From Megasphaera sp. (GTDB taxonomy: Bacteria > Bacillota > Negativicutes > Veillonellales > Megasphaeraceae): 64,000 nt of DNA. Below the pieces are notes generated by a model. That model was not told where the DNA came from. It was given only the letters and a program-made list of their open reading frames with translations, and did no database searches. Made by a program: the position numbers and the translations under genes. The DNA lies in assembly GCA_022486585.1 (NCBI GenBank), contig JAKVKI010000003.1:43525-107524 (forward strand), written 5' to 3'. Below are positions 10,402 through 19,696 of the stretch, piece after piece (position 1 is the stretch's first letter; each line of letters begins with the position of its first letter).

Positions 10402-11205
10402 ATGACCATACACTACATTCTTGCAAATCCATCGGGGAATACGACGGCCTTTGTTTTTGATGCAGTAGCACCGCTGGATCGCAGTGCGATTGCGGCTCGT
10501 TTGTTACAACAGACAGGAGCTGAACAAGTAGGATATTTGAAGCTATGTCCCGGCAAGCCGATAGAGGTCGCCATGATGGGCGGCGAATTTTGCGGCAATG
10601 CATCCCGCTCTGCTGCAGCCTATGCTCTTATGCAGGACGGTGCCAGCGAAGGAGAGTATCACATTTCTTGTTCTGGCTGTGATACCCTGTTGCCGGCACA
10701 CGCGCAAAAACGCGCTGATGGCGGGTATGACGCGTTTATCGAAATGCCGAGGCCTACGGCTATTGATGCTGTCATCGTCGACGCAGGAGGACAGCCAGCC
10801 CGGTTTTACCGGGTGACACTGCCTGGCATCGTTCATTTTATTCATTTCGTAGATACAATCAGTGCCGTTCGCAAGGACGTTTTTTGGCAGGCTGTTTATG
10901 ACTATGCTAAAGACGAATCATACGAAGCCTTTGGGTTAGTGCTTTTTGATCCGAAGCACTTGGCAATGCTTCCGGCTGTTTACGTTACGGCAACGGATAC
11001 GCTTTACTGGGAACAGAGCTGTGGATCTGGCTCAGCTGCTGTAGCGGCAGTACTAGGCATTTTAGGTAAACGTAATGTATCGTGTACTGTTTCGCAGCCA
11101 GGTGGTACCATTACGATTGCAGCAACATATGCAGACTCGACAGTGCAATCCATCTGTATTGGCGGTCCCGTATCTTTTAATGAAAAGGCAGCAATAGACC
11201 TGTAA
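10402..11205 (+). CDS. DapF-fold amino acid racemase/epimerase, CntK (histidine racemase)-like
   Basis: This 267-residue protein of the diaminopimelate epimerase fold carries both catalytic cysteines, C64 in GGEFCGNASRS and C207 in WEQSCGSGSAAV. From memory it resembles the staphylopine histidine racemase CntK more than DapF: it shares NPSGNxT near the N terminus, EFCGNA (where DapF has the MCGNGxRC motif), SGCDxL, GLVLFD, an IWENSCGSG-like second cysteine motif, and QPGG. Such enzymes invert L-histidine using a two-base mechanism without PLP. No CntL or CntM homologue for making an opine metallophore lies within the window, so the product D-amino acid may serve the wall or another pathway. 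It stands alone after a terminator with an AAAGGAGA site. Confidence 0.75.
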   Translation: MTIHYILANPSGNTTAFVFDAVAPLDRSAIAARLLQQTGAEQVGYLKLCPGKPIEVAMMGGEFCGNASRSAAAYALMQDGASEGEYHISCSGCDTLLPAHAQKRADGGYDAFIEMPRPTAIDAVIVDAGGQPARFYRVTLPGIVHFIHFVDTISAVRKDVFWQAVYDYAKDESYEAFGLVLFDPKHLAMLPAVYVTATDTLYWEQSCGSGSAAVAAVLGILGKRNVSCTVSQPGGTITIAATYADSTVQSICIGGPVSFNEKAAIDL

Positions 11206-11268
11206 GGGCAGCGGTGCTATGTAAACATAGCATACTAAAAGAAGATGGGACCGCTTATATAGCAGGTG

Positions 11269-11277
11269 TGGTATACT
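11269..11277 (+). promoter_or_regulatory. Extended -10 promoter before trmK
   Basis: TGG precedes TATACT at 11272-11277. No good -35 is seen. It lies 27 bases before the trmK start and right after the racemase gene. Confidence 0.5.
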
Positions 11278-11303
11278 ATATAAGAAATGAAGGAGGGAAT
11301 CTT

Positions 11304-12005
11304 GTGAAATTAACGGCTCGATTAGGTGCTGCGGCAGCCCTTGTGCCAGGCAGTACATCTATAGCAGATATTGGGACGGATCATGGGTATATTCCAGTCT
11401 ATTTATGCAGTGAAGGTATATGTTCTCATGCTATTGCTGCAGATATCGTGCCAGGACCGTTGCAGGCAGCAATCTGCCATGTTCGCGATGCTGGTCTTGC
11501 ACAGCGTATCGATTGCCGCCTTGGCGACGGACTTACGTGCGTAGCACCGCATGAAGTGGATGGTGCCGTCTTTTGTGGCATGGGCGGGTCCCTTATGATC
11601 AAGATATTACAAGCTTCACCAGCAGTATGGGTATCGCTGCATTTTCTGGTATTGCAGCCACAAAGCGATTCAGGGGCATTACGGCGCTTCCTTTATGAGT
11701 CAGCTTGGCATATTGATGAAGAAACACTGCTTACCGAAGACGGACGCCTGTATGAAATACTGCGTGCTGTGCCAGGTAAAAGGCAGCTCTTGCCAGATTG
11801 GCTGTATGAACTGGGACCGGTCAACTGGCAGCGCCGTGATTCCCTGTTGCAGCGCCGCATTGATTTGTTGATTGGCCAAAAAAAACATATTGTCCAAGGT
11901 ATGGCTAAGAGCCGTACAGATACGTCGCAGGCTATACATATATTGGAAAAAGAAATTAGCAGATTGGAGGATATATTATGTCAGTTACAGTTGGAGAAAT
12001 CGTAA
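11304..12005 (+). CDS. trmK: tRNA (adenine(22)-N1)-methyltransferase TrmK
   Basis: This 233-residue class I SAM methyltransferase has motif I in ADIGTDHGYIPVYL, the DIVPGPL motif, and the family-specific FCGMGG. A C-terminal coiled-coil tail (KSRTDTSQAIHILEKEISRLEDI) is typical of TrmK, which methylates A22 in the tRNA D-loop. The start is a GTG at 11304 behind AGGAGGGAA. It overlaps the Nif3-like gene by 28 bases, and the trmK-nif3 pair is conserved throughout Firmicutes. Confidence 0.9.
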   Translation: MKLTARLGAAAALVPGSTSIADIGTDHGYIPVYLCSEGICSHAIAADIVPGPLQAAICHVRDAGLAQRIDCRLGDGLTCVAPHEVDGAVFCGMGGSLMIKILQASPAVWVSLHFLVLQPQSDSGALRRFLYESAWHIDEETLLTEDGRLYEILRAVPGKRQLLPDWLYELGPVNWQRRDSLLQRRIDLLIGQKKHIVQGMAKSRTDTSQAIHILEKEISRLEDILCQLQLEKS

Positions 12006-12808
12006 CGATACTAAAAGATATAGCACCGTTACAACTGAAAGAATCATGGGATAATCCAGGACTTCTTGTAGGAAATCCTGATGAACCGGTCACGAAGATC
12101 ATGGTAACATTGGATGTGATGATGGATAGTGTCGACTATGCCGTTGCCCATGGCGTTGACCTTATCGTAAGTCATCATCCGGTTATTTTCAACGGGCTGA
12201 AATCCATTCGTACCGATACATATGATGGGGCAATGTTCCAGAAGTTGCTGAGCCATCATATTGCTGTATTCAGTGCCCATACGAATTTGGATAGTGCCAA
12301 TGGCGGGGTCAATGATGTGCTGGCACACCAGCTGGGGTTGACGGAGCTATCAGGGCTGGTGCCTGTAGAAGCCTATCCGTCCTATGCTATGGGCCGTGTT
12401 GGCTCATGGCCAGTACCAGAACGAGCTGGTCAAGTGCTGCAGAAGATCAAAGAATTGCTCCATGTGCCGGTGCTGCCGTATGCCGGTGATCTCGATACGA
12501 TGGTTACGAAGGTTGCTGTGCTGGGGGGAGCTGGCGCGTCTTTTATGGATATAGTCAAAGCTTCAGGAGCACAGCTCTATGTAACAGGCGATGTCAAATA
12601 CCATGATGCACAGCAGGCCGTGAAATTGGGACTGGTCGTTGCCGACGGCGGTCATTTTGGGACAGAAATCCCTGTCGTTGCGGATCTGCAGGCTCGTCTT
12701 TCTCATACGAGCGAAGCAAAAGGCTGGGATATTCCCGTTATTACGGATCCTACTAGTCGGAATATGTTGGATTATTTCATAAATGAACCAGAAAGGGAGC
12801 AAAAATGA
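11978..12808 (+). CDS. Nif3-like dinuclear metal-centre protein (YqfO family)
   Basis: This 276-residue protein has the metal ligands of the Nif3/DUF34 family: SHHPVIFNGLKSIR, AHTNLDS, and near the C terminus GGHFGTE. It is the shorter form without the PII-like insert found in B. subtilis YqfO. The family forms toroidal hexamers, and a GTP cyclohydrolase I-type 2 role has been proposed. The biological role is unsettled. GGAGG precedes the ATG, and the end overlaps thiE. Confidence 0.9.
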   Translation: MSVTVGEIVTILKDIAPLQLKESWDNPGLLVGNPDEPVTKIMVTLDVMMDSVDYAVAHGVDLIVSHHPVIFNGLKSIRTDTYDGAMFQKLLSHHIAVFSAHTNLDSANGGVNDVLAHQLGLTELSGLVPVEAYPSYAMGRVGSWPVPERAGQVLQKIKELLHVPVLPYAGDLDTMVTKVAVLGGAGASFMDIVKASGAQLYVTGDVKYHDAQQAVKLGLVVADGGHFGTEIPVVADLQARLSHTSEAKGWDIPVITDPTSRNMLDYFINEPEREQK

Positions 12809-13455
12809 TGAAAAAAGAAGAACATGTACAACGGTTGTTAGCGGATCCAGTATACGCTATCATGGGCAACGAAGAATTGTGCTTAGGACGCAAAAATATC
12901 GATGTTGCAAAAGGCTTGATCGATGCTGGCGTAAAAATCATCCAATATCGGGAAAAACACAAGACATGGCGCGAAAAGTATACAGAAGCTTCAGCAATCG
13001 CGGCGCTGTGCCATGAAAAAAATGTGACTTTTATTATGAATGATTCGACTGATTTAGCGGTTGCCTGTGGTGCTGACGGTATTCATGTCGGTCAGGATGA
13101 CGCACCGGCCCAGGTCGTACGCCGCTTAGCTGGTCCTGATGTATTCATTGGCGTATCAGTCAATACTATCGAAGAAATGAAGCAAGCTGTTCGTGATGGT
13201 GCTGACTATGTCGGTTTGGGACCGATGTTCCCGACACAGTCGAAAAAAGATGCTGATGAAGTTGTTACGCCTCAAGTCGTGGATTTTGCCTTACATCAGT
13301 ATACCTTGCCTGTCGTTACCATTGGCGGTATCAGTGCGTCGAATATTCGTGGCCTTTACGATCAGGGCTTCCGTTCTTTTGCTATGATCAGTGCTATCGT
13401 ATCACAGCAGGATATGACTGAAGCAGTAGCATCTTTGCGGGCTCTCTTAAGATAA
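12805..13455 (+). CDS. thiE: Thiamine phosphate synthase
   Basis: This 216-residue TIM barrel has the ThiE signature order: IIQYREK, NDSTDLAVACGADGIHVGQDD, IGVSVNT, ADYVGLGPMFPTQSKKDA, and VTIGGIS. It joins the thiazole phosphate and pyrimidine pyrophosphate moieties of thiamine. It is alone: no other thi gene and no TPP riboswitch is visible nearby. It is translationally coupled to the Nif3-like gene by ATGATG overlap. TenI-like regulators share this fold, but the intact substrate motifs favour ThiE. Confidence 0.85.
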   Translation: MMKKEEHVQRLLADPVYAIMGNEELCLGRKNIDVAKGLIDAGVKIIQYREKHKTWREKYTEASAIAALCHEKNVTFIMNDSTDLAVACGADGIHVGQDDAPAQVVRRLAGPDVFIGVSVNTIEEMKQAVRDGADYVGLGPMFPTQSKKDADEVVTPQVVDFALHQYTLPVVTIGGISASNIRGLYDQGFRSFAMISAIVSQQDMTEAVASLRALLR

Positions 13456-13485
13456 ATAGCAGTATCCCCTCTGAAAAAATAAAAG

Positions 13486-13514
13486 TTGCTAAATAAATAC
13501 GAATATGGTATACT
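13486..13514 (+). promoter_or_regulatory. Promoter of the DAACS symporter gene
   Basis: TTGCTA (13486-13491) and TATACT (13509-13514) are 17 bases apart, with TGG directly before the -10. A 9-base inverted pair, ATACGAATA at 13497-13505 and TATTCGTAT at 13553-13561, places one arm between the -35 and -10. Confidence 0.7.
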
Positions 13515-13584
13515 TTTTCGCAAGGGCCAAAACCGGCTCTTACACAGGGTATTATTCGTATATTTTATTAGGAGGGGATTCTTC

Positions 13585-14901
13585 ATGTCTAAGGGACAGA
13601 ATTCCAGCAATGTAGACCACAAGGCACAAGAACTGATTCGGGCCAGCCGCAATCAGGGCAAGGGCCGGCAATTCCTGGTATGGTTTGCAGCGCTTATCTT
13701 GGGCGGCATCTTAGGATGGCTCGGCATTGAACCGCTCAATGAATTGTTTAATTTCATTGCCACTGTTTTTACACGGCTGTTCCAATTCATCGCTGTACCG
13801 ACGATTGCCTTGGCGGTTATTACGACGCTGTCAGCGCTCGGTGCGAAGAAAGAAACAAAACGTATTTTTGCGCACGCCGTGACGTATACGTTGCTGACGA
13901 CTATTTCTGCAGCAGCGATCGGACTTATCCTTTATTTATGGATCGCGCCGGGCAACCTGCCGGCTGATGTCATCGGTGCTGGCGCTGGCAATGTACCGCA
14001 GAAATTAGGGAACTTATCGTATTATGATCATTTCCTGTCAGTTATTCCCAATAATATACTGAAACCGTTCCTCGATGGCAATGTGTTGTCAGTGATGCTC
14101 ATCGCTGCTTCTGTAGGCTTAGCATTGGCTTTTATGCCTAAATCAGAAAATCGGGATGTCCTATTGAAAGGGCTCTATGGATTACAGGAATTGTTGTTTA
14201 CTCTTATCCGGGCGTTACTGTGGATATTGCCTGTAGGGATCCTGGCTTTTGCCGGACAGTTATCTGCACAAATCGAAGCTGGCGTCATCGTCGGTGCGCT
14301 TGGCAAGTATACACTGGTCGTCTTAGGGGGCAACTGCATTCAGTTCTTCATCGTCTTGCCACTGTTCATGCTGGCTCGCGGGCTGAATCCGTTGTATGTT
14401 TTTCGTAAAATGGCACCGGCTATAGCAGTAGCACTTTTTACTAAAAGCTCTGCTGGTACCTTGCCAGTTACGCTGGCATCGGCCGAAGAAAATCTGAAAG
14501 TCAATCCGGCCGTATCTCGTTTTGTCCTGCCTATCTGCACGACCATCAATATGAACGGCTGTGCTGCATTTATCTTAGTGACCTCCCTTTTTGTCATGCA
14601 GAATGCTGGCATGGACTTATCGATGGGGACCATGATCGCGTGGCTGTTCATCGCTGTTTTGGCAGCTGTCGGCAACGCAGGCGTTCCGATGGGCTGCTAT
14701 TTCCTGACGCTGTCACTGATGTCGTCTATTGGGGCACCTATTGGGCTTATGGGAATAATTTTGCCGATATATACCATTATCGATATGATTGAAACGGCTG
14801 AAAATGTTTGGTCTGATTCGGCTGTGTGTGCCATGACGGACCATGATTTAAAAGGTACCTTGCCTGATGAAAAAGGGAGTACCGATGTAACAACAGCATA
14901 A
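13585..14901 (+). CDS. Dicarboxylate/amino acid:cation symporter (DAACS family)
   Basis: This membrane protein of 438 residues is of the GltP/DctA/SstT type. It has hydrophobic helices from about residue 30, a serine-rich hairpin region KSSAGTLPVTLASAEE, and the substrate/Na+ site NMNGCAAFI followed by AAVGNAGVPMG in the C-terminal half. It takes up glutamate, aspartate, serine or C4-dicarboxylates with Na+ or H+. The substrate cannot be assigned with confidence. The ATG at 13585 has a strong AGGAGGGG site; an upstream in-frame codon at 13486 lies inside the promoter. It is monocistronic. Confidence 0.88.
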   Translation: MSKGQNSSNVDHKAQELIRASRNQGKGRQFLVWFAALILGGILGWLGIEPLNELFNFIATVFTRLFQFIAVPTIALAVITTLSALGAKKETKRIFAHAVTYTLLTTISAAAIGLILYLWIAPGNLPADVIGAGAGNVPQKLGNLSYYDHFLSVIPNNILKPFLDGNVLSVMLIAASVGLALAFMPKSENRDVLLKGLYGLQELLFTLIRALLWILPVGILAFAGQLSAQIEAGVIVGALGKYTLVVLGGNCIQFFIVLPLFMLARGLNPLYVFRKMAPAIAVALFTKSSAGTLPVTLASAEENLKVNPAVSRFVLPICTTINMNGCAAFILVTSLFVMQNAGMDLSMGTMIAWLFIAVLAAVGNAGVPMGCYFLTLSLMSSIGAPIGLMGIILPIYTIIDMIETAENVWSDSAVCAMTDHDLKGTLPDEKGSTDVTTA

Positions 14902-15044
14902 TTATTGATACGACGGGACTATTGCATGAAATCTTCTTATTTTATGTGGTAGTCCTTTTGTGTACCCTTTTTTACGATATAGTTTCTATAAGGCATTTTC
15001 ACAGCCCGTATGGTACGGATATACTTGCTTTTTTAACAATCTCC

Positions 15045-15073
15045 TTGCAAAAAGTCAAAAAGACTAATATAAT
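15045..15073 (+). promoter_or_regulatory. Promoter of the ctsR-mcsA-mcsB-clpC operon
   Basis: TTGCAA (15045-15050) and TATAAT (15068-15073) are spaced by 17 bases. A heptad AGTCAAA sits in the spacer at 15053-15059, where a bound CtsR would block RNA polymerase. Confidence 0.75.
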
Positions 15074-15120
15074 AAAGATAAAACTAAAGTCAAAAGGTGT
15101 ATTTTTGACCTTGTTTATAC
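15053..15120 (+). promoter_or_regulatory. Candidate CtsR operator region
   Basis: Three copies of the CtsR heptad [A/G]GTCAAA occur: AGTCAAA at 15053-15059, AGTCAAA at 15088-15094, and its complement TTTGACC at 15104-15110. CtsR normally binds two heptads in tandem spaced by NAN. Here the partner heptads are degenerate (for example TTTATAC at 15114-15120 after TTG). The first copy lies in the promoter and the others just downstream of the expected transcript start, so autorepression is likely. Confidence 0.5.
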
Positions 15121-15145
15121 GATACAGGTACGTGTAAGCATAGAC

Positions 15146-15160
15146 GCTGCCTTTGGCAGC
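15146..15160 (+). other. Hairpin abutting the ctsR ribosome binding site
   Basis: GCTGCC and GGCAGC form a perfect 6-bp stem with a TTT loop, ending one base before the AGGTGA ribosome site. It may tune ctsR translation. Confidence 0.5.
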
Positions 15161-15170
15161 AGGTGATATC

Positions 15171-15629
15171 ATGAGTGTATTAGCCGATAAAATCGAACAA
15201 TTCATATTACATAAGTTATTAGAAGAAGAGGAAGAAAACATCATTTTGCGGCGTAATGAACTTGCCGATGAATTAGACTGCGCGCCAAGTCAAATCAGTT
15301 ATGTGTTGAGTACGCGGTTCTCTAATGATAAAGGATACCTCGTCGAATCGCGGCGTGGTTCAGGCGGATTTGTTCGCATCATAAGACTGACACCGAAAAA
15401 ACAGGACCGCACACCGGTCTTGTTGCAGGAACGGCTGCCGGCAGTCAGCATTACGATGGAGGACTTAGACGGATTACTGTACCGTCTTATTAAGAACCAC
15501 AGACTTACGAACAATGAAGCTATTTTGATGCATTATACATTCGATGCATTGTATAAAGAAGTAGATTCTGAAGCGAAGCGCTTAGCTGTTATCAGTCGCA
15601 TTTTGAAGCATCTCAATCTGCGTGGCTAG
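15171..15629 (+). CDS. ctsR: Transcriptional repressor CtsR
   Basis: This 152-residue repressor of class III heat-shock genes has an N-terminal winged helix (LADELDCAPSQISYVLSTRF), the glycine-rich wing ESRRGSGGFVRI that senses heat, and the C-terminal four-helix domain recognised by McsB and ClpC. It heads the stress operon and should repress it. The ATG at 15171 follows AGGTGA; an upstream in-frame TTG at 15153 has no site. Confidence 0.93.
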   Translation: MSVLADKIEQFILHKLLEEEEENIILRRNELADELDCAPSQISYVLSTRFSNDKGYLVESRRGSGGFVRIIRLTPKKQDRTPVLLQERLPAVSITMEDLDGLLYRLIKNHRLTNNEAILMHYTFDALYKEVDSEAKRLAVISRILKHLNLRG

Positions 15630-15649
15630 GCACAAGGAGAGTGATGACC

Positions 15650-16165
15650 ATGTTGTGTGATATTTGTAAGAAGCGGGAAGCCGTCGTTCACATTACACAA
15701 ATTAAAGACGGGCGGCGCACAGAGATCCATCTTTGTGCTGCTTGTGCCAGAAAACAAAATCAGATTTCCGGCTATGATGATTTCAACATCGTAGATAATG
15801 ATTTCTTCCGTAAGATGGCTTATCCTGATTTTCAGGGCCAGTCTGAAGAAGAACCACGTTGCAATAGTTGTGGCATGACGTATAGTGAATTCAACAGGAC
15901 AGGAAAATTCGGTTGTCCTGATTGCTATGAAGCGTTTAAGGAAGAAATAACACCGCTCATGCGGCGTATTCATGGCCATAGCAAGCATGCAGGGAAGGTG
16001 CCTAACCGGGGCAGTGGTGTTTTCCGTACAGTGACGCAAATTAAGCGGCTGCGGCAACATTTACAGAAACTTGTCCGGGAAGAGCAGTATGAAGAAGCGG
16101 CGAAAGTCCGCGATGAAATACGGGCCCTGCAGGCGACGATGCCGTCAGCTGAAAAGGGGGAATAG
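15650..16165 (+). CDS. mcsA: McsA, zinc-finger activator of the protein arginine kinase
   Basis: This 171-residue protein has two zinc-binding modules, CDICKKREAVVH...CAAC and CNSC...CPDCYEAF, followed by a C-terminal UVR motif (KLVREEQYEEAAKVRDEIRAL). McsA binds and activates McsB and helps deliver arginine-phosphorylated clients to ClpCP. The ATG at 15650 lies 9 bases after AAGGAGA. It ends 2 bases before mcsB. Confidence 0.93.
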   Translation: MLCDICKKREAVVHITQIKDGRRTEIHLCAACARKQNQISGYDDFNIVDNDFFRKMAYPDFQGQSEEEPRCNSCGMTYSEFNRTGKFGCPDCYEAFKEEITPLMRRIHGHSKHAGKVPNRGSGVFRTVTQIKRLRQHLQKLVREEQYEEAAKVRDEIRALQATMPSAEKGE

Positions 16166-16167
16166 TC

Positions 16168-17229
16168 ATGGTGGATACGCTATTGACAACGCCACTGAGC
16201 CCTTGGCAGGATGGGTCTGGCAACATGGCAGATATCGTGCTTGACAGCCGTGTCCGGTTAGTACGGAATTTGAAGCAATATGTGTTTCCTTGCAAAGCTT
16301 CTGCAGCAGAGCTGGCAGCTGTTGCTGCAGAGGGTAAGAAGATGACAGGACAGCTCAACGCAATAGGGAAGGGCGTCTATGAATATACCGATTTGATGGA
16401 GCTTACGCCATTACAACGGGAATTGCTGGTTGTGAAACATTTTTCTTCGGCTGCCCATATCAGGGAACCGGCCAACAGAGGAATCTTGCTTCGAAATGAC
16501 GGAGCTGTATCGGTTATGGTCAATGAAGATGATCATTTCTGTATTCAAACGGCTGCTGCCGGCCTGGATCTGCAGAAGGTGTGGCAGGAAGCGGCCCAGG
16601 TGGATGATACCATGGAAAGTCATTTAAATTTTGCTTTCCGTGATGATTTTGGCTATCTGACAGCCAGTCCGTCAATGACCGGCACCGGTTTGATCACCGG
16701 TGTTACGCTCCATTTGCCGGCATTGGTTTTGATGAAACGATTGAACCGTATTGTACAGGGAATCACGAAGTTTGGGTTTACTATTTGCGGGATGTATGGT
16801 GAACGGAACGAATGCATTGGCAATGTATTCCAAGTTACCAACCAAATCACATTAGGCGTATCAGAAGTCGATGTGTTAGACCAATTGGAAAAAATCGTTA
16901 CGCAGATCGTTACAGAAGAACGGAATTGCCGCAGTGCGCTCCTGACGCATAGCCGGGATTCATTTACCGATAAATTTCTTCGTTCGTACGGCATTTTAGC
17001 GAATGCCTGGCTCATGGAGGAACGGGAAGCGATTTCGCTGTTGAGCGATTTGCGCATGGCAGCAGATATGAATATCGCACATGTACGGCCGTTGGCGTAC
17101 GAAGCCTTGATGACGGCATCAGAAGCAGCCTTTCTCCAGGCGCGGGCCGGCAGGGAACTGAGTGACGACGAACGGCAGCATCAGCGGGCGCAGGTCTTGC
17201 AGGAAGTCCTTGCAGCATATGCGCGCTGA
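16168..17229 (+). CDS. mcsB: Protein arginine kinase McsB-like protein with unusual active site
   Basis: This 353-residue protein has the guanidino-kinase fold. Conserved parts include DSRVRLVRN (residues 26-34), [17 protein letters not shown] and [11 protein letters not shown]. McsB marks arginine residues for ClpCP degradation and inactivates CtsR. Three active-site positions depart from the family pattern as I know it. The catalytic loop NEEDHxR is NEDDHFC (119-125), changing the catalytic Glu to Asp and the Arg to Cys. The SCPTNVGTG loop is ASPSMTGTG, placing Ser at residue 167 where B. subtilis McsB has Cys167; a C167S mutant of that protein is used as kinase-dead. The operon position strongly supports the identity; activity is uncertain. 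Confidence 0.88.
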   Translation: MVDTLLTTPLSPWQDGSGNMADIVLDSRVRLVRNLKQYVFPCKASAAELAAVAAEGKKMTGQLNAIGKGVYEYTDLMELTPLQRELLVVKHFSSAAHIREPANRGILLRNDGAVSVMVNEDDHFCIQTAAAGLDLQKVWQEAAQVDDTMESHLNFAFRDDFGYLTASPSMTGTGLITGVTLHLPALVLMKRLNRIVQGITKFGFTICGMYGERNECIGNVFQVTNQITLGVSEVDVLDQLEKIVTQIVTEERNCRSALLTHSRDSFTDKFLRSYGILANAWLMEEREAISLLSDLRMAADMNIAHVRPLAYEALMTASEAAFLQARAGRELSDDERQHQRAQVLQEVLAAYAR

Positions 17230-17258
17230 TAGTACCATTTCGACAAGGAAGTGATAGA

Positions 17259-19688
17259 ATGTTTAACCGATTTACAAACGATGCTAAAAGCGTATTCCGG
17301 TATGCGCAGAAGGCAGCTCAACAGTTCCGTCATGATTATGTAGGCACGGAACATGTCTTACTGGCTCTCGTTTTAAATACAAATGGCATAGCCGGCATGG
17401 TATTAGTCCAATTCGGCCTGACCAAGGAAAATATTACCAGGGCTATTGAAAATGCCGTTGGGCTGGGAGAACGGGACAGTAAGCGTCTCCGCCTTACACC
17501 ACGGACGAAACGGGTGCTGGAATTGGCTGCGGCAGAGGCCAGTACTCGCGGGCAGAATTACATTGGCACAGAACATATATTGGCAGGGATCCTCCAAGAA
17601 GGAACGGGGATGGCCATTCAAATCTTGCAGAGCATGGATATTGATCCGGTCACAGTTGCACAGAAACTGGCAGAAGTCATGAATGATCCTGAAGTGGATG
17701 ACAGCGATGAAGCCGTGCCTTCCGATACGATTGATCTGTCTGCATTTGGTCGCAATATCAACGATATGGCTAAACAAGGGAACATCGATCCGGTTATTGG
17801 CAGAGATAGAGAAATCAGCCGGGTCATCCAAATTCTCAGTCGTCGTACGAAAAACAATCCTGTACTGATCGGTGCACCTGGCGTTGGGAAAACAGCGATT
17901 GCTGAAGGACTGGCCCAACGCATCGTCGAAGGGAATGTGCCAGAATCTCTTCGGAATAAGCGGATTTTTTCTCTTGATATGGCAAGCCTCGTCGCCGGTA
18001 CTAAGTATCGCGGTGAATTTGAAGAACGGATCAAGAAAGTCATTGATGCTGTCGAAAAAGATGATACAGTAATCCTGTTCATTGATGAGCTGCATCAGCT
18101 CATTGGTGCCGGTGCTGTAGAAGGTTCCATGGATGCTGCTAATATCCTGAAACCGGCACTGGCTCGCGGTGAATTGCAATGTATCGGAGCGACGACACTG
18201 GATGAATACAAAAAGTATATAGAAAAAGACACGGCACTGGCACGACGTTTCCAACCTGTCCATGTCGGGGAACCGACGGAAAAAGATGCCGTTGCTATTC
18301 TGTTTGGCTTGCGTGACCGCTACGAGGCTTTTCACAAAGCCCGTATTACAGACGACGCTATTTTAGCAGCAGTGAAATTGTCGACGCGATATATTGCTGA
18401 CCGCTGTTTGCCTGATAAGGCCATTGACGTCATGGATGAAGCAGCTGCCAAGGTGCGGATGGCTGTTACGTCGCCGTCCCAGGGCATTAAGGATAAAGAA
18501 CAGGCCTTAGCTGATGTGAAAAAAGAAAAAGAAGCGGCGTTAGCCAGCGAGGAATTTGAAAAATGTGCTTCTCTTCGTGATGCTGGTAAACGATTGTCTG
18601 ATGAAATAGAATCGTTGCAAAAACAGCAGAAACAAAATAATGATGAAAAACTGGTAGTAACAGCAGCAGATATTGCCGATGTCGTTTCTATGTGGACGGG
18701 CATACCGGTCCAACAATTAACGGAAACAGAATCGCAACGGCTGCTCCATCTGGAGGATGAACTGCATCGTCGTGTCATCAGCCAGGATGATGCTGTTACT
18801 GCAGTGGCCAAGGCCGTTCGCCGCGCCCGGGCAGGATTAAAAGATGTGAACCGGCCCATTGGGTCGTTCCTGTTTTTAGGGCCCAGTGGTGTTGGCAAAA
18901 CAGAGCTGGCACGTACCTTAGCACGGCAGCTCTTTGGCAGCCAGAATAATATGATACGCATAGATATGAGTGAATTCATGGAAAAATACAGTGTTTCCCG
19001 CCTCGTTGGGGCGCCTCCTGGCTATGTGGGGTATGAAGAAGGCGGTGAATTGACCGATGCTGTACGGGAAAAGCCATACAGCGTCATCCTCTTTGATGAA
19101 GTAGAAAAAGCCAGCAGTGACTTCTTCAATTTACTTTTGCAGGTCCTTGATGAAGGCCGGCTGACCGATTCTAAAGGCAGGACTGTCGATTTCCGTAACA
19201 CCGTTATTATCATGACGAGCAATCTGGGGGCCTCGCATTTAAAACCATCAGCACCAGTTATGGGATTTTCGGCAGGTGATCCTGCAAAAGCGGATCAGAT
19301 GGCTGTCTTTACTGAAGCCAAGAAAGAGATCCTGGCTGATGTACGGCGCTTTTTCCGGCCGGAATTCCTGAATCGTATTGATGAAATCATTGTTTTTAAA
19401 CCGCTTGAACAAGCGGATCTGCGTCACATTGTATCCATCATGCTGGACGAATTGAATGGGCGTCTCGGTGAAAAGGGGATACATATGGATTGGACGACAG
19501 AAGCGGATGATATTTTAGTAAAAGAAGGAACTGATTTTGCCTATGGCGCCCGTCCTCTTAAACGGGCCATACAGAAACTGGTCGAAGATCCTATTTCAGA
19601 AATGCTTTTAGGAGGTCGTCTGACCAAAGGCAAGACCGTTCATGTCCGAAGCGCTGATCATAAAGAACTCGTGTTTACGACAGAATAG
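17259..19688 (+). CDS. clpC: ATP-dependent Clp protease ATP-binding subunit ClpC
   Basis: This 809-residue HSP100 unfoldase has two N-terminal Clp-N repeats (TEHVLLALV and TEHILAGIL), a first AAA+ module with Walker [10 protein letters not shown] and Walker B ILFIDELH, a middle domain with a UVR-like coiled coil ([15 protein letters not shown]), and a second AAA+ module with [12 protein letters not shown]. The C-terminal D2-small domain completes it. It unfolds substrates for ClpP, with McsB as adaptor. It is the last gene of the ctsR operon and is followed 8 bases later by radA. Confidence 0.96.
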   Translation: MFNRFTNDAKSVFRYAQKAAQQFRHDYVGTEHVLLALVLNTNGIAGMVLVQFGLTKENITRAIENAVGLGERDSKRLRLTPRTKRVLELAAAEASTRGQNYIGTEHILAGILQEGTGMAIQILQSMDIDPVTVAQKLAEVMNDPEVDDSDEAVPSDTIDLSAFGRNINDMAKQGNIDPVIGRDREISRVIQILSRRTKNNPVLIGAPGVGKTAIAEGLAQRIVEGNVPESLRNKRIFSLDMASLVAGTKYRGEFEERIKKVIDAVEKDDTVILFIDELHQLIGAGAVEGSMDAANILKPALARGELQCIGATTLDEYKKYIEKDTALARRFQPVHVGEPTEKDAVAILFGLRDRYEAFHKARITDDAILAAVKLSTRYIADRCLPDKAIDVMDEAAAKVRMAVTSPSQGIKDKEQALADVKKEKEAALASEEFEKCASLRDAGKRLSDEIESLQKQQKQNNDEKLVVTAADIADVVSMWTGIPVQQLTETESQRLLHLEDELHRRVISQDDAVTAVAKAVRRARAGLKDVNRPIGSFLFLGPSGVGKTELARTLARQLFGSQNNMIRIDMSEFMEKYSVSRLVGAPPGYVGYEEGGELTDAVREKPYSVILFDEVEKASSDFFNLLLQVLDEGRLTDSKGRTVDFRNTVIIMTSNLGASHLKPSAPVMGFSAGDPAKADQMAVFTEAKKEILADVRRFFRPEFLNRIDEIIVFKPLEQADLRHIVSIMLDELNGRLGEKGIHMDWTTEADDILVKEGTDFAYGARPLKRAIQKLVEDPISEMLLGGRLTKGKTVHVRSADHKELVFTTE

Positions 19689-19696
19689 GAGAGGAA

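Noticed and set aside
12700..12805. TPP riboswitch before thiE
   Set aside because: No THI-box sequence is seen; thiE overlaps the upstream gene and has no leader.
14922..15137. Open frame of 71 codons upstream of ctsR
   Set aside because: It covers the ctsR promoter and CtsR heptads, has no ribosome site, and its sequence shows no protein-like pattern.
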